The notes under the pieces were generated by a model, which worked only from the letters and a program-made list of their open reading frames with translations, did no database searches and was not told the DNA's origin. The translations under genes were made by a program, and so were the position numbers. A DNA stretch of 64,000 nucleotides from NCBI GenBank assembly GCA_031253995.1, contig JAIRVG010000061.1, forward strand, positions 1 to 64,000, given 5' to 3'. How positions within the stretch are numbered: the first letter of the stretch is position 1; every line of letters starts with the position of its first letter. The DNA comes from Paucimonas sp. (GTDB lineage: Bacteria; Pseudomonadota; Gammaproteobacteria; Pseudomonadales; Pseudomonadaceae). This document shows positions 1 to 11,970 of the stretch, in pieces.

Positions 1-230
1 TTCTAAGCATTCGCGGATACTGGGCTCTTCCTCAGACTGTACGATACGTTCCTTTACCTTAAAGCCTGCGAGAGAAAAGAAACCCATGCCGACTACTCCG
101 GTCACAAGGCCGATGATAAGAAACGCCTTCTTTATATCGGGGCCGCCGGGCCTGTTTGAAAGATCCAATATGACCGGGACTGACGCGTTGGCGAATCCGC
201 CGAAGACGCCCGAAAGACCACCATAAAATC
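1..230 (-). CDS. Partial sugar:cation symporter-like fragment, foreign composition
   Basis: An uninterrupted minus-strand frame (last codon at 3-1) runs off the window edge; it is absent from the ORF track because it has neither start nor stop here. It reads like the middle of an MFS/GPH-type symporter: a Gly/Val-rich membrane stretch, then a second hydrophobic helix (AFLIIGLVTGVVGMGFF) ending in KVKERI, the 'KER' loop typical of glycoside-pentoside-hexuronide:cation symporters. Codons such as ATA, TTA and TCT are frequent, unlike every neighbouring gene. No start codon or ribosome site is visible and the frame begins abruptly at the stop codon of the lipocalin gene. The family call is by eye and tentative. 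The abrupt join suggests a chimeric contig end or a very recent insertion. Confidence 0.4.
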
Positions 231-797
231 TCAGGGCTTGCGCGCGATATCCCGGTCCGACACCCGCCACACCAACCGGGTCGTGTCATACCCCTGCTGC
301 CGCGCCTTCGCCAGCAGGCTCTCCCGCTCCACCGCCGGCAAGGTCGGGGTCCGCGACAGGATCCACAAGTACTTGCGATCCGGATTCCCCACCAGCGCCG
401 TCTGGTAGTCGCTGCTCACATACAGCACCCAGTAGTTGCCCTTGGGCGCCCCGGGCAACTTCATGAACCAGTTGTCGAACGCCACCCACAGCTTGTCGGT
501 CTTGCCCGGCACCTGCGGCGTGGCACTGCCACTGGCTTCCTGCCATTTGCCATCGAGGGTCAGGCAACGGTTCAGCACACCGACGCTGCCGTCAGCGCGC
601 AGGTTGTAGTGCGCCTCAGACTGAGCACAGTCACGCTGGAAATACATCGGCAGCCGGGCCAGCTCGTACCACTTGCCCTGGTAACGCTTGAAATCGACGT
701 GATCCACCGTCTTCGGCGGCATCGGCCCGACGTCCTGGGTCGCACAACCACCCAGCAGCAACGCCGCACCCAATGCCAGCAGCGAACGACGGATCAT
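231..797 (-). CDS. blc: Lipocalin family outer-membrane lipoprotein Blc
   Basis: 188 residues. The N-terminus has a lipoprotein signal with lipobox LLGGC (Cys at about 18), so the mature protein should be lipid-anchored, probably at the outer membrane. The bacterial lipocalin signature GKWYELARLP follows near residue 45, and the rest fits an eight-stranded beta-barrel that binds fatty acids or lysophospholipids. Length matches E. coli Blc. It overlaps the upstream small lipoprotein gene by 4 nt (ATGA), so the two are likely cotranscribed and translationally coupled. The stop codon is the last base of normal Pseudomonas sequence before the foreign fragment at 1-230. Confidence 0.9.
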   Translation of the reverse strand: MIRRSLLALGAALLLGGCATQDVGPMPPKTVDHVDFKRYQGKWYELARLPMYFQRDCAQSEAHYNLRADGSVGVLNRCLTLDGKWQEASGSATPQVPGKTDKLWVAFDNWFMKLPGAPKGNYWVLYVSSDYQTALVGNPDRKYLWILSRTPTLPAVERESLLAKARQQGYDTTRLVWRVSDRDIARKP

Positions 798-1048
798 TTC
801 AGCCCCTGCCCCGCGTACATCAAAACTTTGTCACCTGCGTACTGGACACTGATGAAGGTCTTCTCATCCCCCCAGGTACAGCTGGACACACCCAGGGCGC
901 CGGAACATTCCGTCGGGCTCCCCAGCAGGCTCTCGACCTCGACCTTGGTCATGCCGGTCTTGAGCTTGGAATAGTTTTCCTGGTTGAGCTTGCTGCACGC
1001 AGCCAGCAGCACGCACAGGGACAACAGGGCGAGGGAACGCAACGACAT
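794..1048 (-). CDS. Small lipoprotein with BamE/SmpA-like fold
   Basis: 84 residues starting at MSLRSLALLS, chosen because AGGAG lies about 9 nt upstream; the longer ORF start in the track has no signal peptide. The lipobox is LLAAC. The mature part contains KLKTGMTKVEVESLLGSP, the pattern of the BamE/SmpA-OmlA fold (two helices and a sheet), followed by two cysteines that could form a disulfide. It is far shorter than BamE, so it is a relative rather than the BAM subunit itself. It overlaps blc by 4 nt and probably forms a two-gene envelope operon with it. Exact function unknown. Confidence 0.75.
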   Translation of the reverse strand: MSLRSLALLSLCVLLAACSKLNQENYSKLKTGMTKVEVESLLGSPTECSGALGVSSCTWGDEKTFISVQYAGDKVLMYAGQGLK

Positions 1049-1274
1049 GAAGGGGTACTCCTGGGAATGAAGGTGACAGGGCCAGACCACTGCCGACAGC
1101 TTAGAAGGATAAATCTCACTCCGGTTCCCGAAGGCGCCCGCTTTCAGTCCAGCGTAATCACTCACCTTTGGTCGAATTGATTGCGGAACCGATTAATCTT
1201 TTTCGTGCGACGGACGACACAGGAGGCGCTGCGGCGGATTGCCGCGCCTTTTCCGTAGATTGCGTGACCTCGAA

Positions 1275-3167
1275 ATGACCAAAAACCTGAAATTCAGCCA
1301 CAAGATCCTGCTGGCTGCCGCCCTGGTTGTGGTGGTGGCCTTCACCTGCTTCGTCCTGTTCAACGACTATCGCCAGCGCCAGTCGCTGGAGGTCAGCACC
1401 GAAGCCTCGATGCAGGAGCTGGGCACCCTGACGGCGGGCAACATCCGCACCTGGCTGGACAGCCGCATCCAGATCCTCGACTCCTTCTCCCAGCAGGTGG
1501 CCGTCGACGGCCCCGGCAAGGACGCCCTCGCCCGCAGCCTGGCGCTGCCGGTGTACAACGCCAACTTCGCCCTCACCTACTTCGGCGGCAAGGACGGCGC
1601 CATGCAGTCGGTACCGGCGGGCAATCGCGCCGCCGACTACGACCCGCGGGTACGCGGCTGGTACAAGAGCGCCAGCGCCGCCGGCCAGACCATCGTCACC
1701 GAGCCCTACATCTCCGCCTCCATGGGCAAGCTGGTGGTGACCATCGCCACCCCGGTGCAGCAGGCCGGGCAACTGCTCGGCGTCGCCGGCGCGGATACCG
1801 CGCTGGACACCATCAGCGCCATCATCAACTCGCTGAACTTCGACGGTCATGGCCACGCCTTCATCGTCAACGGCGAGGGCAAGATCCTGATCCACCCCAA
1901 CGGCGAACTGGCCCTGAAGACCCTGGCGGACGCTTATCCACAGGGCGCCCCGGTGATCGGCAAGGGCCTGAAGGAAGTCGAGGTCGACGGCCGCAAGCAG
2001 TTCATCAACTTCACCCATGTCGACGGCGTGCCGTCGGCGGACTGGTACGTCGCCCTGGTGCTCGACCAGGACGCCGCCTTCGCCATGCTCGGCGAGCTGC
2101 GCAGTTCCGCCGTGGTGGCGACCATCGCCGCGGTGCTGATCATCATCGCCCTGCTCGGCGTGCTGATCCGCGTGCTGATGGAGCCGCTGCACGTGATGGG
2201 CCGGGCCATGCACGACATCGCCGAGGGCAAGGGCGACCTGACCCGGCGCCTGAACATCCATGCCAACGACGAATTCGGCACCCTGGGCCAGTCATTCAAC
2301 CGCTTCGTCGAGCGGATCCATGAGTCGATCCGCGAAGTGTCCTCGGCCACCGGCCAGGTCAACGAAGTCGCGCTGCGGGTGATCAGCGCGTCCAACGCCT
2401 CGATCCACAACGCCGACCAGCAATCCAGCCGCACCAGCAGCGTGGCTGCGGCGATCAACGAACTGGGCGCCGCCGCCCAGGAAATCGCCCAGAACGCCGC
2501 CCTCGCCTCGCAGCACTCCAGCGATGCGCGCAACCTGGCGGAAGACGGGCAGCAGGTGGTCAACCAGACCATCGAGGTGATGAACCAGCTGTCGGCGAAG
2601 ATCAGCGACTCCTGCGGCAACATCGAGACGCTGAATGCCAACACGGTGAATATCGGGCAGATCCTCGAAGTGATCGCCGGCATCTCCCAGCAGACCAACC
2701 TGCTGGCGCTCAATGCCGCGATCGAGGCGGCGCGGGCCGGTGAAGCGGGCCGCGGTTTCGCGGTGGTGGCGGACGAGGTACGCAACCTCGCCCACCGCAC
2801 CCAGGACTCGGCGCAGCAGGTGCAACGGATCATCGAAGAGCTGCAATCCGGCGCCCAGGTGGCGGTGAGCACCATGACCGAGAGCCAGCACCAGAGCCAG
2901 CACAGCATGGGCATCGCCAACCAGGCGGGCGAACGCCTGGGCAGCGTGACCCAGCGCATCGGCGAGATCGACGGGATGAACCAGTCGGTGGCCACGGCGA
3001 CCGAGGAACAGACGGCCGTGGTGGAGTCGATCAATGTCGACATCACCGAGATCAATACGCTGAATCAGGAAGGAGTGGAAAACCTGCAGGCGACGTTGCG
3101 TGCCTGTAACGACCTGGAGCATCAGGTCGAGCGGTTGAAGCACCTGGTGGGTAGCTTCAGGATCTGA
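1275..3167 (+). CDS. Methyl-accepting chemotaxis protein, dCACHE amino-acid receptor (PctA-like)
   Basis: 630 residues from [10 protein letters not shown]; the 12 extra codons in the track are rejected because PctA-type receptors begin this way. Order: TM1 (about 10-28), periplasmic double-CACHE domain, TM2 (about 275-300), HAMP, then a long cytoplasmic signalling coiled coil with the conserved hairpin tip ([19 protein letters not shown]). The amino-acid-binding residues of dCACHE_1AA receptors are present in order: Y122, R127, W129, Y130, Y145 and D174, one position off the P. aeruginosa PctA numbering. It therefore probably mediates chemotaxis to L-amino acids. No C-terminal CheR-binding pentapeptide is visible. 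Monocistronic; a REP element follows. Confidence 0.93.
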   Translation: MTKNLKFSHKILLAAALVVVVAFTCFVLFNDYRQRQSLEVSTEASMQELGTLTAGNIRTWLDSRIQILDSFSQQVAVDGPGKDALARSLALPVYNANFALTYFGGKDGAMQSVPAGNRAADYDPRVRGWYKSASAAGQTIVTEPYISASMGKLVVTIATPVQQAGQLLGVAGADTALDTISAIINSLNFDGHGHAFIVNGEGKILIHPNGELALKTLADAYPQGAPVIGKGLKEVEVDGRKQFINFTHVDGVPSADWYVALVLDQDAAFAMLGELRSSAVVATIAAVLIIIALLGVLIRVLMEPLHVMGRAMHDIAEGKGDLTRRLNIHANDEFGTLGQSFNRFVERIHESIREVSSATGQVNEVALRVISASNASIHNADQQSSRTSSVAAAINELGAAAQEIAQNAALASQHSSDARNLAEDGQQVVNQTIEVMNQLSAKISDSCGNIETLNANTVNIGQILEVIAGISQQTNLLALNAAIEAARAGEAGRGFAVVADEVRNLAHRTQDSAQQVQRIIEELQSGAQVAVSTMTESQHQSQHSMGIANQAGERLGSVTQRIGEIDGMNQSVATATEEQTAVVESINVDITEINTLNQEGVENLQATLRACNDLEHQVERLKHLVGSFRI

Positions 3168-3178
3168 TGATGGCCTTC

Positions 3179-3251
3179 AGGGCCTCATCGCTGGCAAGCC
3201 AGCTCCCACAGTGACCGCGTGCACCGCTGGACCTGTGGGAGCTGGGCCCTG
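3179..3251. repeat. REP palindrome, family A (defective right arm)
   Basis: The left arm GGCCTCATCGCTGGCAAGCC is intact and is followed by a short loop. The right arm GTGGGAGCTGG jumps straight to GCCCTG, so the usual TTGCCAGCGATGAG segment is missing. It lies between the MCP gene and the convergent DUF924 gene. Same family as the copies at 8085, 18479, 21641, 26060 and 29415. Confidence 0.85.
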
Positions 3252-3272
3252 AAGAACAGCAAAAGAGTCAGG

Positions 3273-3869
3273 TCAGAAGCGGGAGCCCGGCTCCAGCAGG
3301 AAGTCCATCTCTTCACTGGTGCTCGGCCGCCCCAGCACCAGGTTGCGATGCGGGAACCGGCCGAACCGGGCAATCACCCGCTGATGCTGCTCGGCATAGT
3401 CGAGGAAGCCTTCGAACAAGCGCCGGTCTGCCGTTGGCTGCGCCGCCAGCAGGTCCTGGTAACGCTCGACGCAGGTGTTCTGCCAGTCCAGCACCTCGGC
3501 ATGCTCCAGCACCAGCAGGATGAACACCCGCTGCAGCGGCAGCAGCTGGTAGTCCCAGGACCGGTCCAGGCCCTGCATCACCAGCACCTGCGCCCGACGG
3601 TCACCGTCGAAGGCGCGCGGGGTGTCGCGGTAGATCATCCGCGGCAGCTGGTCCAGCAACAGGACCAGCCCCAGCCAGCCCTGCGGGCTTTCCAGCCACT
3701 CTTCCAGGCCGCCAGCCAGCGCCTGCTCGACCAGCGGGCCGAAGCGCTCGTGCGCCTCGGCGTCATGCTGCTTGCCGAACCACAGCGTGCTCTTCTCGTC
3801 AGCCACGTCCTGGGGACTGGTGCCCCATCCGAACCACCACTCCAGCAACGGCTGCCAAGGTGCGAGCAT
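3273..3869 (-). CDS. DUF924 family protein
   Basis: 198 residues starting at MLAPWQPLLEWWFG, preceded by AGGAG at a normal distance; the ORF track's extra N-terminal 44 residues overlap fbp and are rejected. It shows the usual DUF924 features: N-terminal WWFG, HERFGPLVEQAL, a LVLLLDQLPRMIYRDTPRAF core and a C-terminal HRNLVLGRPSTSEE. The fold is helical (TPR-like) and cytoplasmic; biochemical function is unknown. It lies 7 nt downstream of fbp on the same strand, so it is likely cotranscribed with it. Confidence 0.88.
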   Translation of the reverse strand: MLAPWQPLLEWWFGWGTSPQDVADEKSTLWFGKQHDAEAHERFGPLVEQALAGGLEEWLESPQGWLGLVLLLDQLPRMIYRDTPRAFDGDRRAQVLVMQGLDRSWDYQLLPLQRVFILLVLEHAEVLDWQNTCVERYQDLLAAQPTADRRLFEGFLDYAEQHQRVIARFGRFPHRNLVLGRPSTSEEMDFLLEPGSRF

Positions 3870-3876
3870 GGCCTGT

Positions 3877-4887
3877 TTACTCCTGGTGATAACCGGTGAC
3901 GCGCTGGACTTCCTCTTTCGAACCGAGGAACACCGCCACACGCTGGTGCAGGCTGTCCGGCTGGATGTCGAGGATGCGCTGGGTACCGTCGGTGGACGCA
4001 CCGCCGGCCTGTTCGATGATGAAGGACATCGGGTTGGCTTCGTACATCAGGCGCAGCTTGCCCGGCTTGGAAGGCTCACGGGCATCGCGCGGGTACATGA
4101 ACAGGCCGCCGCGGGTCAGGATGCGGTGTACGTCCGCAACCATCGAAGCGATCCAGCGCATGTTGTAGTTCTTCTTCAGCGGGCCGGTCTCGCCTTCCAG
4201 CAGCTCGCCGACGTAGCGCTTGACCGGGGCTTCCCAGTGACGCTGGTTGGACATGTTGATGGCGAATTCGGCGGTGGTTTCCGGAACCTTGATGTTCTCG
4301 TGGGTCAGGACGAAGCTGCCCAGCTCGCGGTCCAGGGTGAAGCCCTTCACGCCGTTGCCCAGGGTCAGGATCAGCATGGTCTGCGGGCCATAGATGGCGT
4401 AGCCGGCGGCGACCTGCTTGGTGCCTGGCTGCAGGAAGGCCTTTTCGTTCAGGCTTTCGTTCTGGCTCAGGTACTCGTTAGGGCAGCGCAGAACCGAGAA
4501 GATGGTGCCGACCGAGACGTTGACGTCGATGTTCGACGAACCGTCCAGCGGGTCGAAGACCAGCAGGTACGCGCCTTTCGGGTACTTGCCCGGGATCTGG
4601 TAGGCGTTGTCCATCTCTTCCGAGGCCATTCCGGCCAGGTGGCCGCCCCACTCGTTGGCTTCGAGGAGGATGTCGTTGGAAATCACGTCCAGTTTCTTCT
4701 GGACTTCGCCCTGCACGTTCTCGGTGCCCATGCTGCCCAGCACGCCGCCGAGGGCGCCCTTGGACACGTTGTGGCTGATTTCCTTGCATGCACGCGCCAC
4801 CACTTCGATGAGGAAGCGCAGATCGGCAGGGGTGCTGTTGCTACGGGTCTGCTCAATCAGATAGCGACTCAGGGTAACGCGGGACAT
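3877..4887 (-). CDS. fbp: Fructose-1,6-bisphosphatase class I
   Basis: 336 residues from [10 protein letters not shown], the usual class I length. The enzyme hydrolyses fructose-1,6-bisphosphate to fructose-6-phosphate in gluconeogenesis. The metal-binding core [21 protein letters not shown] is intact, as is the C-terminal substrate-binding GGLFMYPRD and the EQAGG motif. The start was chosen over the longer ORF because GGAG lies upstream and homologues begin [10 protein letters not shown]. glgP lies 140 nt upstream on the same strand and the DUF924 gene follows. Confidence 0.97.
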   Translation of the reverse strand: MSRVTLSRYLIEQTRSNSTPADLRFLIEVVARACKEISHNVSKGALGGVLGSMGTENVQGEVQKKLDVISNDILLEANEWGGHLAGMASEEMDNAYQIPGKYPKGAYLLVFDPLDGSSNIDVNVSVGTIFSVLRCPNEYLSQNESLNEKAFLQPGTKQVAAGYAIYGPQTMLILTLGNGVKGFTLDRELGSFVLTHENIKVPETTAEFAINMSNQRHWEAPVKRYVGELLEGETGPLKKNYNMRWIASMVADVHRILTRGGLFMYPRDAREPSKPGKLRLMYEANPMSFIIEQAGGASTDGTQRILDIQPDSLHQRVAVFLGSKEEVQRVTGYHQE

Positions 4888-5028
4888 GTATGGCTCCGGA
4901 GGATTGGGGAGGAAAAAACCCACGCAGTTTACAGGGAGTGCGCGGCGCGGGCGAGCAGTAGGACAACCCTGCCCGATCAGACGGCACATTCGGGATCTGG
5001 TTCCCGCCGTCCGCCGCGCCGCCGCCGG

Positions 5029-7479
<2,451 letters not shown>

Positions 7480-7678
7480 GCGGTGTCCTCGGGCGAGTTT
7501 GACGATTGCGGATGGAGATCTGACAGCCTAGACGGTTCGACACAGCGCGTTGGCGCTGGTTCGCGGGTTGTGCTGCAAAAGCGGGACCGGGCGGGGGCGA
7601 TTTCGCAAATGGTTGTTCACATTTTGATCAACTCCGGTATGATCGCGCGCCTTCCTATACCTATATGCCTGACCCCTG

Positions 7679-8083
7679 ATGAAACCGACCCTGATCGCCG
7701 CCGCCGAGCTTGACCGTCTCGAAACGTGGCAGAAGTACGCCAGCCATATGTGCGGCGGCTGCATGTCCACCTGCTGCACCCTGCCGGTGGAAGTGAAGTT
7801 GAAAGACCTGATTCGAATTGGCGTGGTGGATGAGTTCGAAGTGGGCGAACCGCCGAAGAATATCGCCAAGCGGTTGCAGAAGGATGGCATCGTCGAGCGC
7901 TTCAACCAGAAGTCGGGGATCTTCACCCTGACCCGGATGAGCAATGACGATTGCCTCTATCTGGACCGCAAGACCCGGCTGTGCACCATTTACGACAAGC
8001 GTCCGGACACCTGCCGCAACCATCCGCGGGTAGGGCCGCGGCCGGGGTATTGCGCGTACAAGCCGAAGCCGGCGAGCCGCTAA
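7679..8083 (+). CDS. YkgJ-family cysteine cluster protein
   Basis: 134 residues. An N-terminal cysteine cluster (MCGGCMSTCC, near residues 23-32) plus later single cysteines in NDDCLYLD, RLCTIYDKRP, DTCRNHP and GYCAY give the CxxCxxxCC...C...C...C pattern of the YkgJ family, which is predicted to bind zinc or an iron-sulfur cluster. Some family members act in flagellin methylation or glycan assembly, but nothing here indicates the substrate. It is transcribed away from glgP and followed by a REP element. Confidence 0.85.
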   Translation: MKPTLIAAAELDRLETWQKYASHMCGGCMSTCCTLPVEVKLKDLIRIGVVDEFEVGEPPKNIAKRLQKDGIVERFNQKSGIFTLTRMSNDDCLYLDRKTRLCTIYDKRPDTCRNHPRVGPRPGYCAYKPKPASR

Positions 8084-8084
8084 A

Positions 8085-8165
8085 GGCATCGCTGGCAAGC
8101 CAGCGCCCGCAGGTCCGGCGGTGCACGCAGACCCCGTGGGAGCTGGCTTGCCAGCGATGAGGCCC
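8085..8165. repeat. REP palindrome, family A
   Basis: Inverted arms GCATCGCTGGCAAGCCAGC and GAGCTGGCTTGCCAGCGATG around a roughly 40-nt loop that contains CGGTGCACGCAG. It lies between the convergent YkgJ-type and typA genes. Confidence 0.9.
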
Positions 8166-8194
8166 TGAAAAACAGCACAAGAATTTCAGGAACC

Positions 8195-8231
8195 AAAAAA
8201 AAGCCCCCGGCCTTTCGACCGGGGGCTTTTT
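8195..8231. terminator. Bidirectional intrinsic terminator
   Basis: AAAAAAGCCCCCGG, a short loop, CCGGGGGCTTTTT. It is flanked by A-run and T-run on both sides and lies between the convergent ends of the YkgJ-type gene and typA, so it can serve both. Confidence 0.9.
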
Positions 8232-8246
8232 CATTTCAAGCCGGGC

Positions 8247-10070
8247 TTAGTTGGCCTTGGCTTTCTTGGCAGCGCGGGTACGCTCGCCTTCGTCGAGGAT
8301 CTTCTTGCGCAGACGGATCGACTTAGGAGTCACTTCGCACAGCTCGTCGTCCTGGATGAATTCCAGAGCCTGTTCCAGGGTGAAACGAACCGGCGGAACC
8401 AGGGCGATGGTCTCGTCCTTGCCCGAAGCACGCATGTTGTCGAGCTTCTTGCCTTTGGTTGGGTTCACACCCAGGTCGTTGTCACGGCTGTTCAGACCGA
8501 CGATCTGACCGTTGTAGATCTCCTGGCCGTGCTCGACGAACAGCTTGCCGCGCGCCTGCAGGGTTTCCAGGGAGTAGGTCAGGGCCTTGCCGGTCTCGAC
8601 CGAAACCAGTACGCCGTTCAGACGGCCGGACATGTGACCGGACTTCATGGTGTCGTAGCGATCGAAGATCGAGGTCAGGATGCCAGCACCGTTGGTCAGG
8701 GTCAGGAACTGGTTACGGAAACCGATCAGACCGCGAGCAGGAATGTTGTACTCCAGACGTACACGGCCCTTGCCATCCGGCGCCATGTTGGTCAGGTCGC
8801 CCTTACGCAGACCCATTTCTTCCATCACCTTGCCCTGGGATTCTTCAGGGATGTCGATGGTGACGTTTTCGAACGGCTCGTGCTTGCTGCCGTTGACTTC
8901 GCGGATGATCACTTCAGGACGGCCCACGGCCATCTCGAAGCCTTCGCGACGCATGGTTTCGATCAGAACCGACAGGTGCAGCTCACCACGGCCGGAAACC
9001 TTGAACTTGTCAGCCGAGTCGCCTTCTTCAACGCGCAGTGCAACGTTGTACAGCAGCTCTTTGTCCAGACGCTCCTTGATGTTACGGGAGGTCACGAACT
9101 TGCCTTCTTTACCGCAGAACGGCGAGTCGTTCACCTGGAAGGTCATGGAAACGGTCGGCTCGTCGACGGTCAGCGGCTTCATCGCTTCGACGGCGTCTGG
9201 CGAGCAGAGGGTGTCGGAGATGAACAGCTCGTCGAAACCGCTGATGCAGACGATGTCGCCAGCCTGGGCTTCTTCGACGTCGACGCGGTGCAGGCCGTGG
9301 TGGCCCATCAGCTTCAGGATACGACCGTTGCGGCGCTTGCCTTCGGTGTCGATGGCGACGACCGGGGTGTTCGGCTTGACGCGGCCACGAGCGATACGGC
9401 CAACGCCGATGACACCCAGGAAGCTGTTGTAGTCCAGTGCCGAGATCTGCATCTGGAACGGACCATCGCGGTCAACGGCCGGCGCTGGAACGTTGTCGAC
9501 GATCGACTGGTACAGCGGGGTCATGTCTTCGGCCATGGCGGTGTGGTCGAGACCGGCGATGCCGTTCAGGGCCGAGGCGTAGACGACCTGGAAGTCCAGC
9601 TGGTCGTCGGTGGCGCCGAGGTTGTCGAACAGGTCGAAGATCTGGTCCAGAACCCAGTCAGGACGCGCGCCCGGACGGTCGACCTTGTTGATCACGACGA
9701 TCGGCTTCAGACCGGCTTCGAAGGCCTTCTTGGTCACGAAGCGGGTTTGCGGCATAGGGCCGTCCTGGGCGTCGACCAGCAGCAGCACGGAGTCGACCAT
9801 CGACATCACGCGCTCTACCTCGCCACCGAAGTCGGCGTGGCCGGGGGTGTCGACGATGTTGATGTGGTAGCCATTCCAGTTGATGGCGGTGTTCTTCGCC
9901 AGAATGGTAATGCCGCGCTCTTTTTCCTGGTCGTTGGAGTCCATGACGCGCTCGTCGTTGAGCTCGTTACGCTCCAGGGTGCCGGACTGGCGCAGGAGTT
10001 TGTCGACCAGGGTGGTTTTACCATGGTCAACGTGGGCGATGATGGCGATGTTGCGCAGATTCTCAATCAC
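8247..10070 (-). CDS. typA: Ribosome-associated translational GTPase TypA/BipA
   Basis: 607 residues. The G1 motif [10 protein letters not shown] lies near residue 13, followed by the effector region ERGITI, G3 [10 protein letters not shown] and G4 NKVDRP, then domain II and the EF-G-like C-terminal domains ([12 protein letters not shown] is characteristic of BipA). It acts on the ribosome in stress adaptation and 50S assembly. Monocistronic with a strong terminator downstream; about 115 nt separate it from thiI upstream on the same strand. Confidence 0.97.
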   Translation of the reverse strand: MIENLRNIAIIAHVDHGKTTLVDKLLRQSGTLERNELNDERVMDSNDQEKERGITILAKNTAINWNGYHINIVDTPGHADFGGEVERVMSMVDSVLLLVDAQDGPMPQTRFVTKKAFEAGLKPIVVINKVDRPGARPDWVLDQIFDLFDNLGATDDQLDFQVVYASALNGIAGLDHTAMAEDMTPLYQSIVDNVPAPAVDRDGPFQMQISALDYNSFLGVIGVGRIARGRVKPNTPVVAIDTEGKRRNGRILKLMGHHGLHRVDVEEAQAGDIVCISGFDELFISDTLCSPDAVEAMKPLTVDEPTVSMTFQVNDSPFCGKEGKFVTSRNIKERLDKELLYNVALRVEEGDSADKFKVSGRGELHLSVLIETMRREGFEMAVGRPEVIIREVNGSKHEPFENVTIDIPEESQGKVMEEMGLRKGDLTNMAPDGKGRVRLEYNIPARGLIGFRNQFLTLTNGAGILTSIFDRYDTMKSGHMSGRLNGVLVSVETGKALTYSLETLQARGKLFVEHGQEIYNGQIVGLNSRDNDLGVNPTKGKKLDNMRASGKDETIALVPPVRFTLEQALEFIQDDELCEVTPKSIRLRKKILDEGERTRAAKKAKAN

Positions 10071-10185
10071 TGTGTGTATCTCGATCTCAGGTATTCGGTG
10101 CCGCCGCCAGGGCAGCGGGTTTCAGTAAACGAAGCAGGAAATCCGGTCGGGAGGACGATGGCGAGAGCGGTCGCCATCGTGCTTC

Positions 10186-11640
10186 CTAGGCGGGGCGATA
10201 AACGCGCACATTGGCGTGTCCCTCACTGAGCAGGTGATGAGCATGCAGGCGGCTCATGACACCTTTATCGCAATAGAGCAAATATTGACGGTTGGCATCC
10301 AGGTGCTTGAAGCGGCTGTTCAGGGCGTAGAACGGCACGGCCTGGACTTCGATGCCGTCGAGCTGCAGAGGTTCGTCTTCCTGGGCATCCGGGTGACGGA
10401 TGTCGATGACGATCTGGCCCGGCAGGGCTTCGCTCAGTTCTTCGACCTGGATGTCCTGCCCCAGTTCGTCGATCACGTTGTCGATGGAAATGTAGCGGGC
10501 GCGCTCCAGGGCGCGCTCCAGCACTTGCATGTCGAACTGCTTCTCTTCGTGGTCGACGCGGTGGCGCTTGGCGCAGGTGGTCGGGTTCACCGAGATCACG
10601 CCGCAGTATTCGGGCATGTGCTTGGCGAACTCGGCGGTGCCGATTTCGTTGGCCTGGTCGATGATGTCCTGCTTGTGGCTGGCCAGCAGCGGACGCAGCA
10701 CCAGCTTGTCGGTGGCCGAGTCGATCACCGCGAGGTTGGGCAGGGTCTGGCTGGACACCTGGGAAATCGCCTCGCCGGTCACCAGCGCATCGATTTCCAG
10801 GCGATCGGCAACACGGGCAGCCGCGCGCAGCATCATGCGCTTGAGGGTCACGCCCATATAACTGTTGTCGACCTTGCCGAGGATCTCGCCGACCACTTCC
10901 TCGAACGGCACGCTGACGAACAGCACGCGCTGGCTGCTGCCGTATTTCTTCCACAGGTAGTGGGCGACTTCCATCACCCCCAGCTCGTGGGCGCGGCCGC
11001 CGAGGTTGAAGAAGCAGAAGTGGGTCATCAGGCCGCGGCGCATCATCTGGTAGGCCGCCACGGTGGAGTCGAAGCCACCGGACATCAGCACCAGGGTCTG
11101 CTCCAGCGCGCCCAGCGGGTAGCCGCCGATGCCCTTGTGCTGGTTGTGGATCACGTACAGGCGCTTGTCGCGAACCTCGATGCGCACTTCCACTTCCGGG
11201 GTGCGCAGGTCGATACCGGCGGCGCCGCACTGCTGGCGCAGCTGGCTGCCGACATAGCGGTCGACGTCCATCGAGGTGAAGTCGTGGTGACCGCCGCGCT
11301 TGCAGCGCACGGCGAAGCGCTTGCCGGCCAGCAGGTGGCCGAAGTGCGTCTTGCACTTGGCGACGATGTCGTCGAAGTCGCCCAGCGGGTATTCGTCGAC
11401 CTGCAGGAAGTGGGCGATGCCCGGCATGCAGGTCAGGCGCTCGGTCATCTCGCGCAATACTTTCTCGTCTTCGATGCGGGTGACCACTTCGAGGTTGTCC
11501 CAGACGCCGTCGACCTTGACCTCGGGGTCGAGCTCGCGCAGCACGGCACGAATGTTACGGCCGAGCTGACGGATGAACCGCTTGCGGACAGGGCGGCTCT
11601 TGATGGTGATTTCCGGGAAGACTTTGACGATCAGTTTCAT
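10186..11640 (-). CDS. thiI: tRNA 4-thiouridine/thiamine sulfurtransferase ThiI
   Basis: 484 residues. Order: ferredoxin-like N-terminal domain, THUMP RNA-binding domain, PP-loop ATP pyrophosphatase with [11 protein letters not shown] (about 185), and a C-terminal rhodanese domain with the catalytic Cys in [10 protein letters not shown]. It therefore has the long, sulfur-transferring form that makes 4-thiouridine at position 8 of tRNA and supplies sulfur for the thiamine thiazole. It is divergent from glnA; the shared intergenic region contains the glnA regulatory sites. Confidence 0.97.
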   Translation of the reverse strand: MKLIVKVFPEITIKSRPVRKRFIRQLGRNIRAVLRELDPEVKVDGVWDNLEVVTRIEDEKVLREMTERLTCMPGIAHFLQVDEYPLGDFDDIVAKCKTHFGHLLAGKRFAVRCKRGGHHDFTSMDVDRYVGSQLRQQCGAAGIDLRTPEVEVRIEVRDKRLYVIHNQHKGIGGYPLGALEQTLVLMSGGFDSTVAAYQMMRRGLMTHFCFFNLGGRAHELGVMEVAHYLWKKYGSSQRVLFVSVPFEEVVGEILGKVDNSYMGVTLKRMMLRAAARVADRLEIDALVTGEAISQVSSQTLPNLAVIDSATDKLVLRPLLASHKQDIIDQANEIGTAEFAKHMPEYCGVISVNPTTCAKRHRVDHEEKQFDMQVLERALERARYISIDNVIDELGQDIQVEELSEALPGQIVIDIRHPDAQEDEPLQLDGIEVQAVPFYALNSRFKHLDANRQYLLYCDKGVMSRLHAHHLLSEGHANVRVYRPA

Positions 11641-11737
11641 TGAAAACAGCGCGCGAGCGGCCAGTCGAAAAAGGGGGGCGCGGATTATAGCGGAAATTGC
11701 TCAAGGTTTGACCAACTTTTGTCCGAACGCTTTGCGC

Positions 11738-11754
11738 TGCATCAATTTGGTGCA
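11738..11754 (+). promoter_or_regulatory. NtrC binding site upstream of glnA
   Basis: TGCATCA-ATT-TGGTGCA closely matches the TGCACYA-N3-TGGTGCA dyad of NtrC enhancers. It lies about 105 nt upstream of the sigma-54 promoter, a typical enhancer distance. Confidence 0.8.
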
Positions 11755-11857
11755 TTTCGACTTTTCTGCGCATCCAAAGAGTGCAGAAAAAACAGAGATT
11801 TCTTACGGAAAGGTCTGAAACGCGAGAAAACGGGGCATAAATCCCGTTTCCGGGCAC

Positions 11858-11873
11858 TGGCATGCAATTTGCT
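11858..11873 (+). promoter_or_regulatory. Sigma-54 promoter of glnA
   Basis: TGGCATGCAATTTGCT carries the invariant GG (11859-11860) and GC (11871-11872) with 10 nt between them. It sits about 100 nt upstream of the glnA start and downstream of the NtrC site, so glnA should be induced under nitrogen limitation. Confidence 0.8.
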
Positions 11874-11970
11874 CCCTTGTGATGCAGGTTGCCCTGGCCG
11901 ACTATTCGCGCCCGGCATCACCCAAATTCAAGGGCTGCACAGGCACGCTCTACCCCACCCGGAGGACACT

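Noticed and set aside
11769-11790. Second NtrC-like dyad TGCGCATCCAAAGAGTGCA upstream of glnA
   Set aside because: Spacing between half sites is two bases too long and the arms are imperfect.
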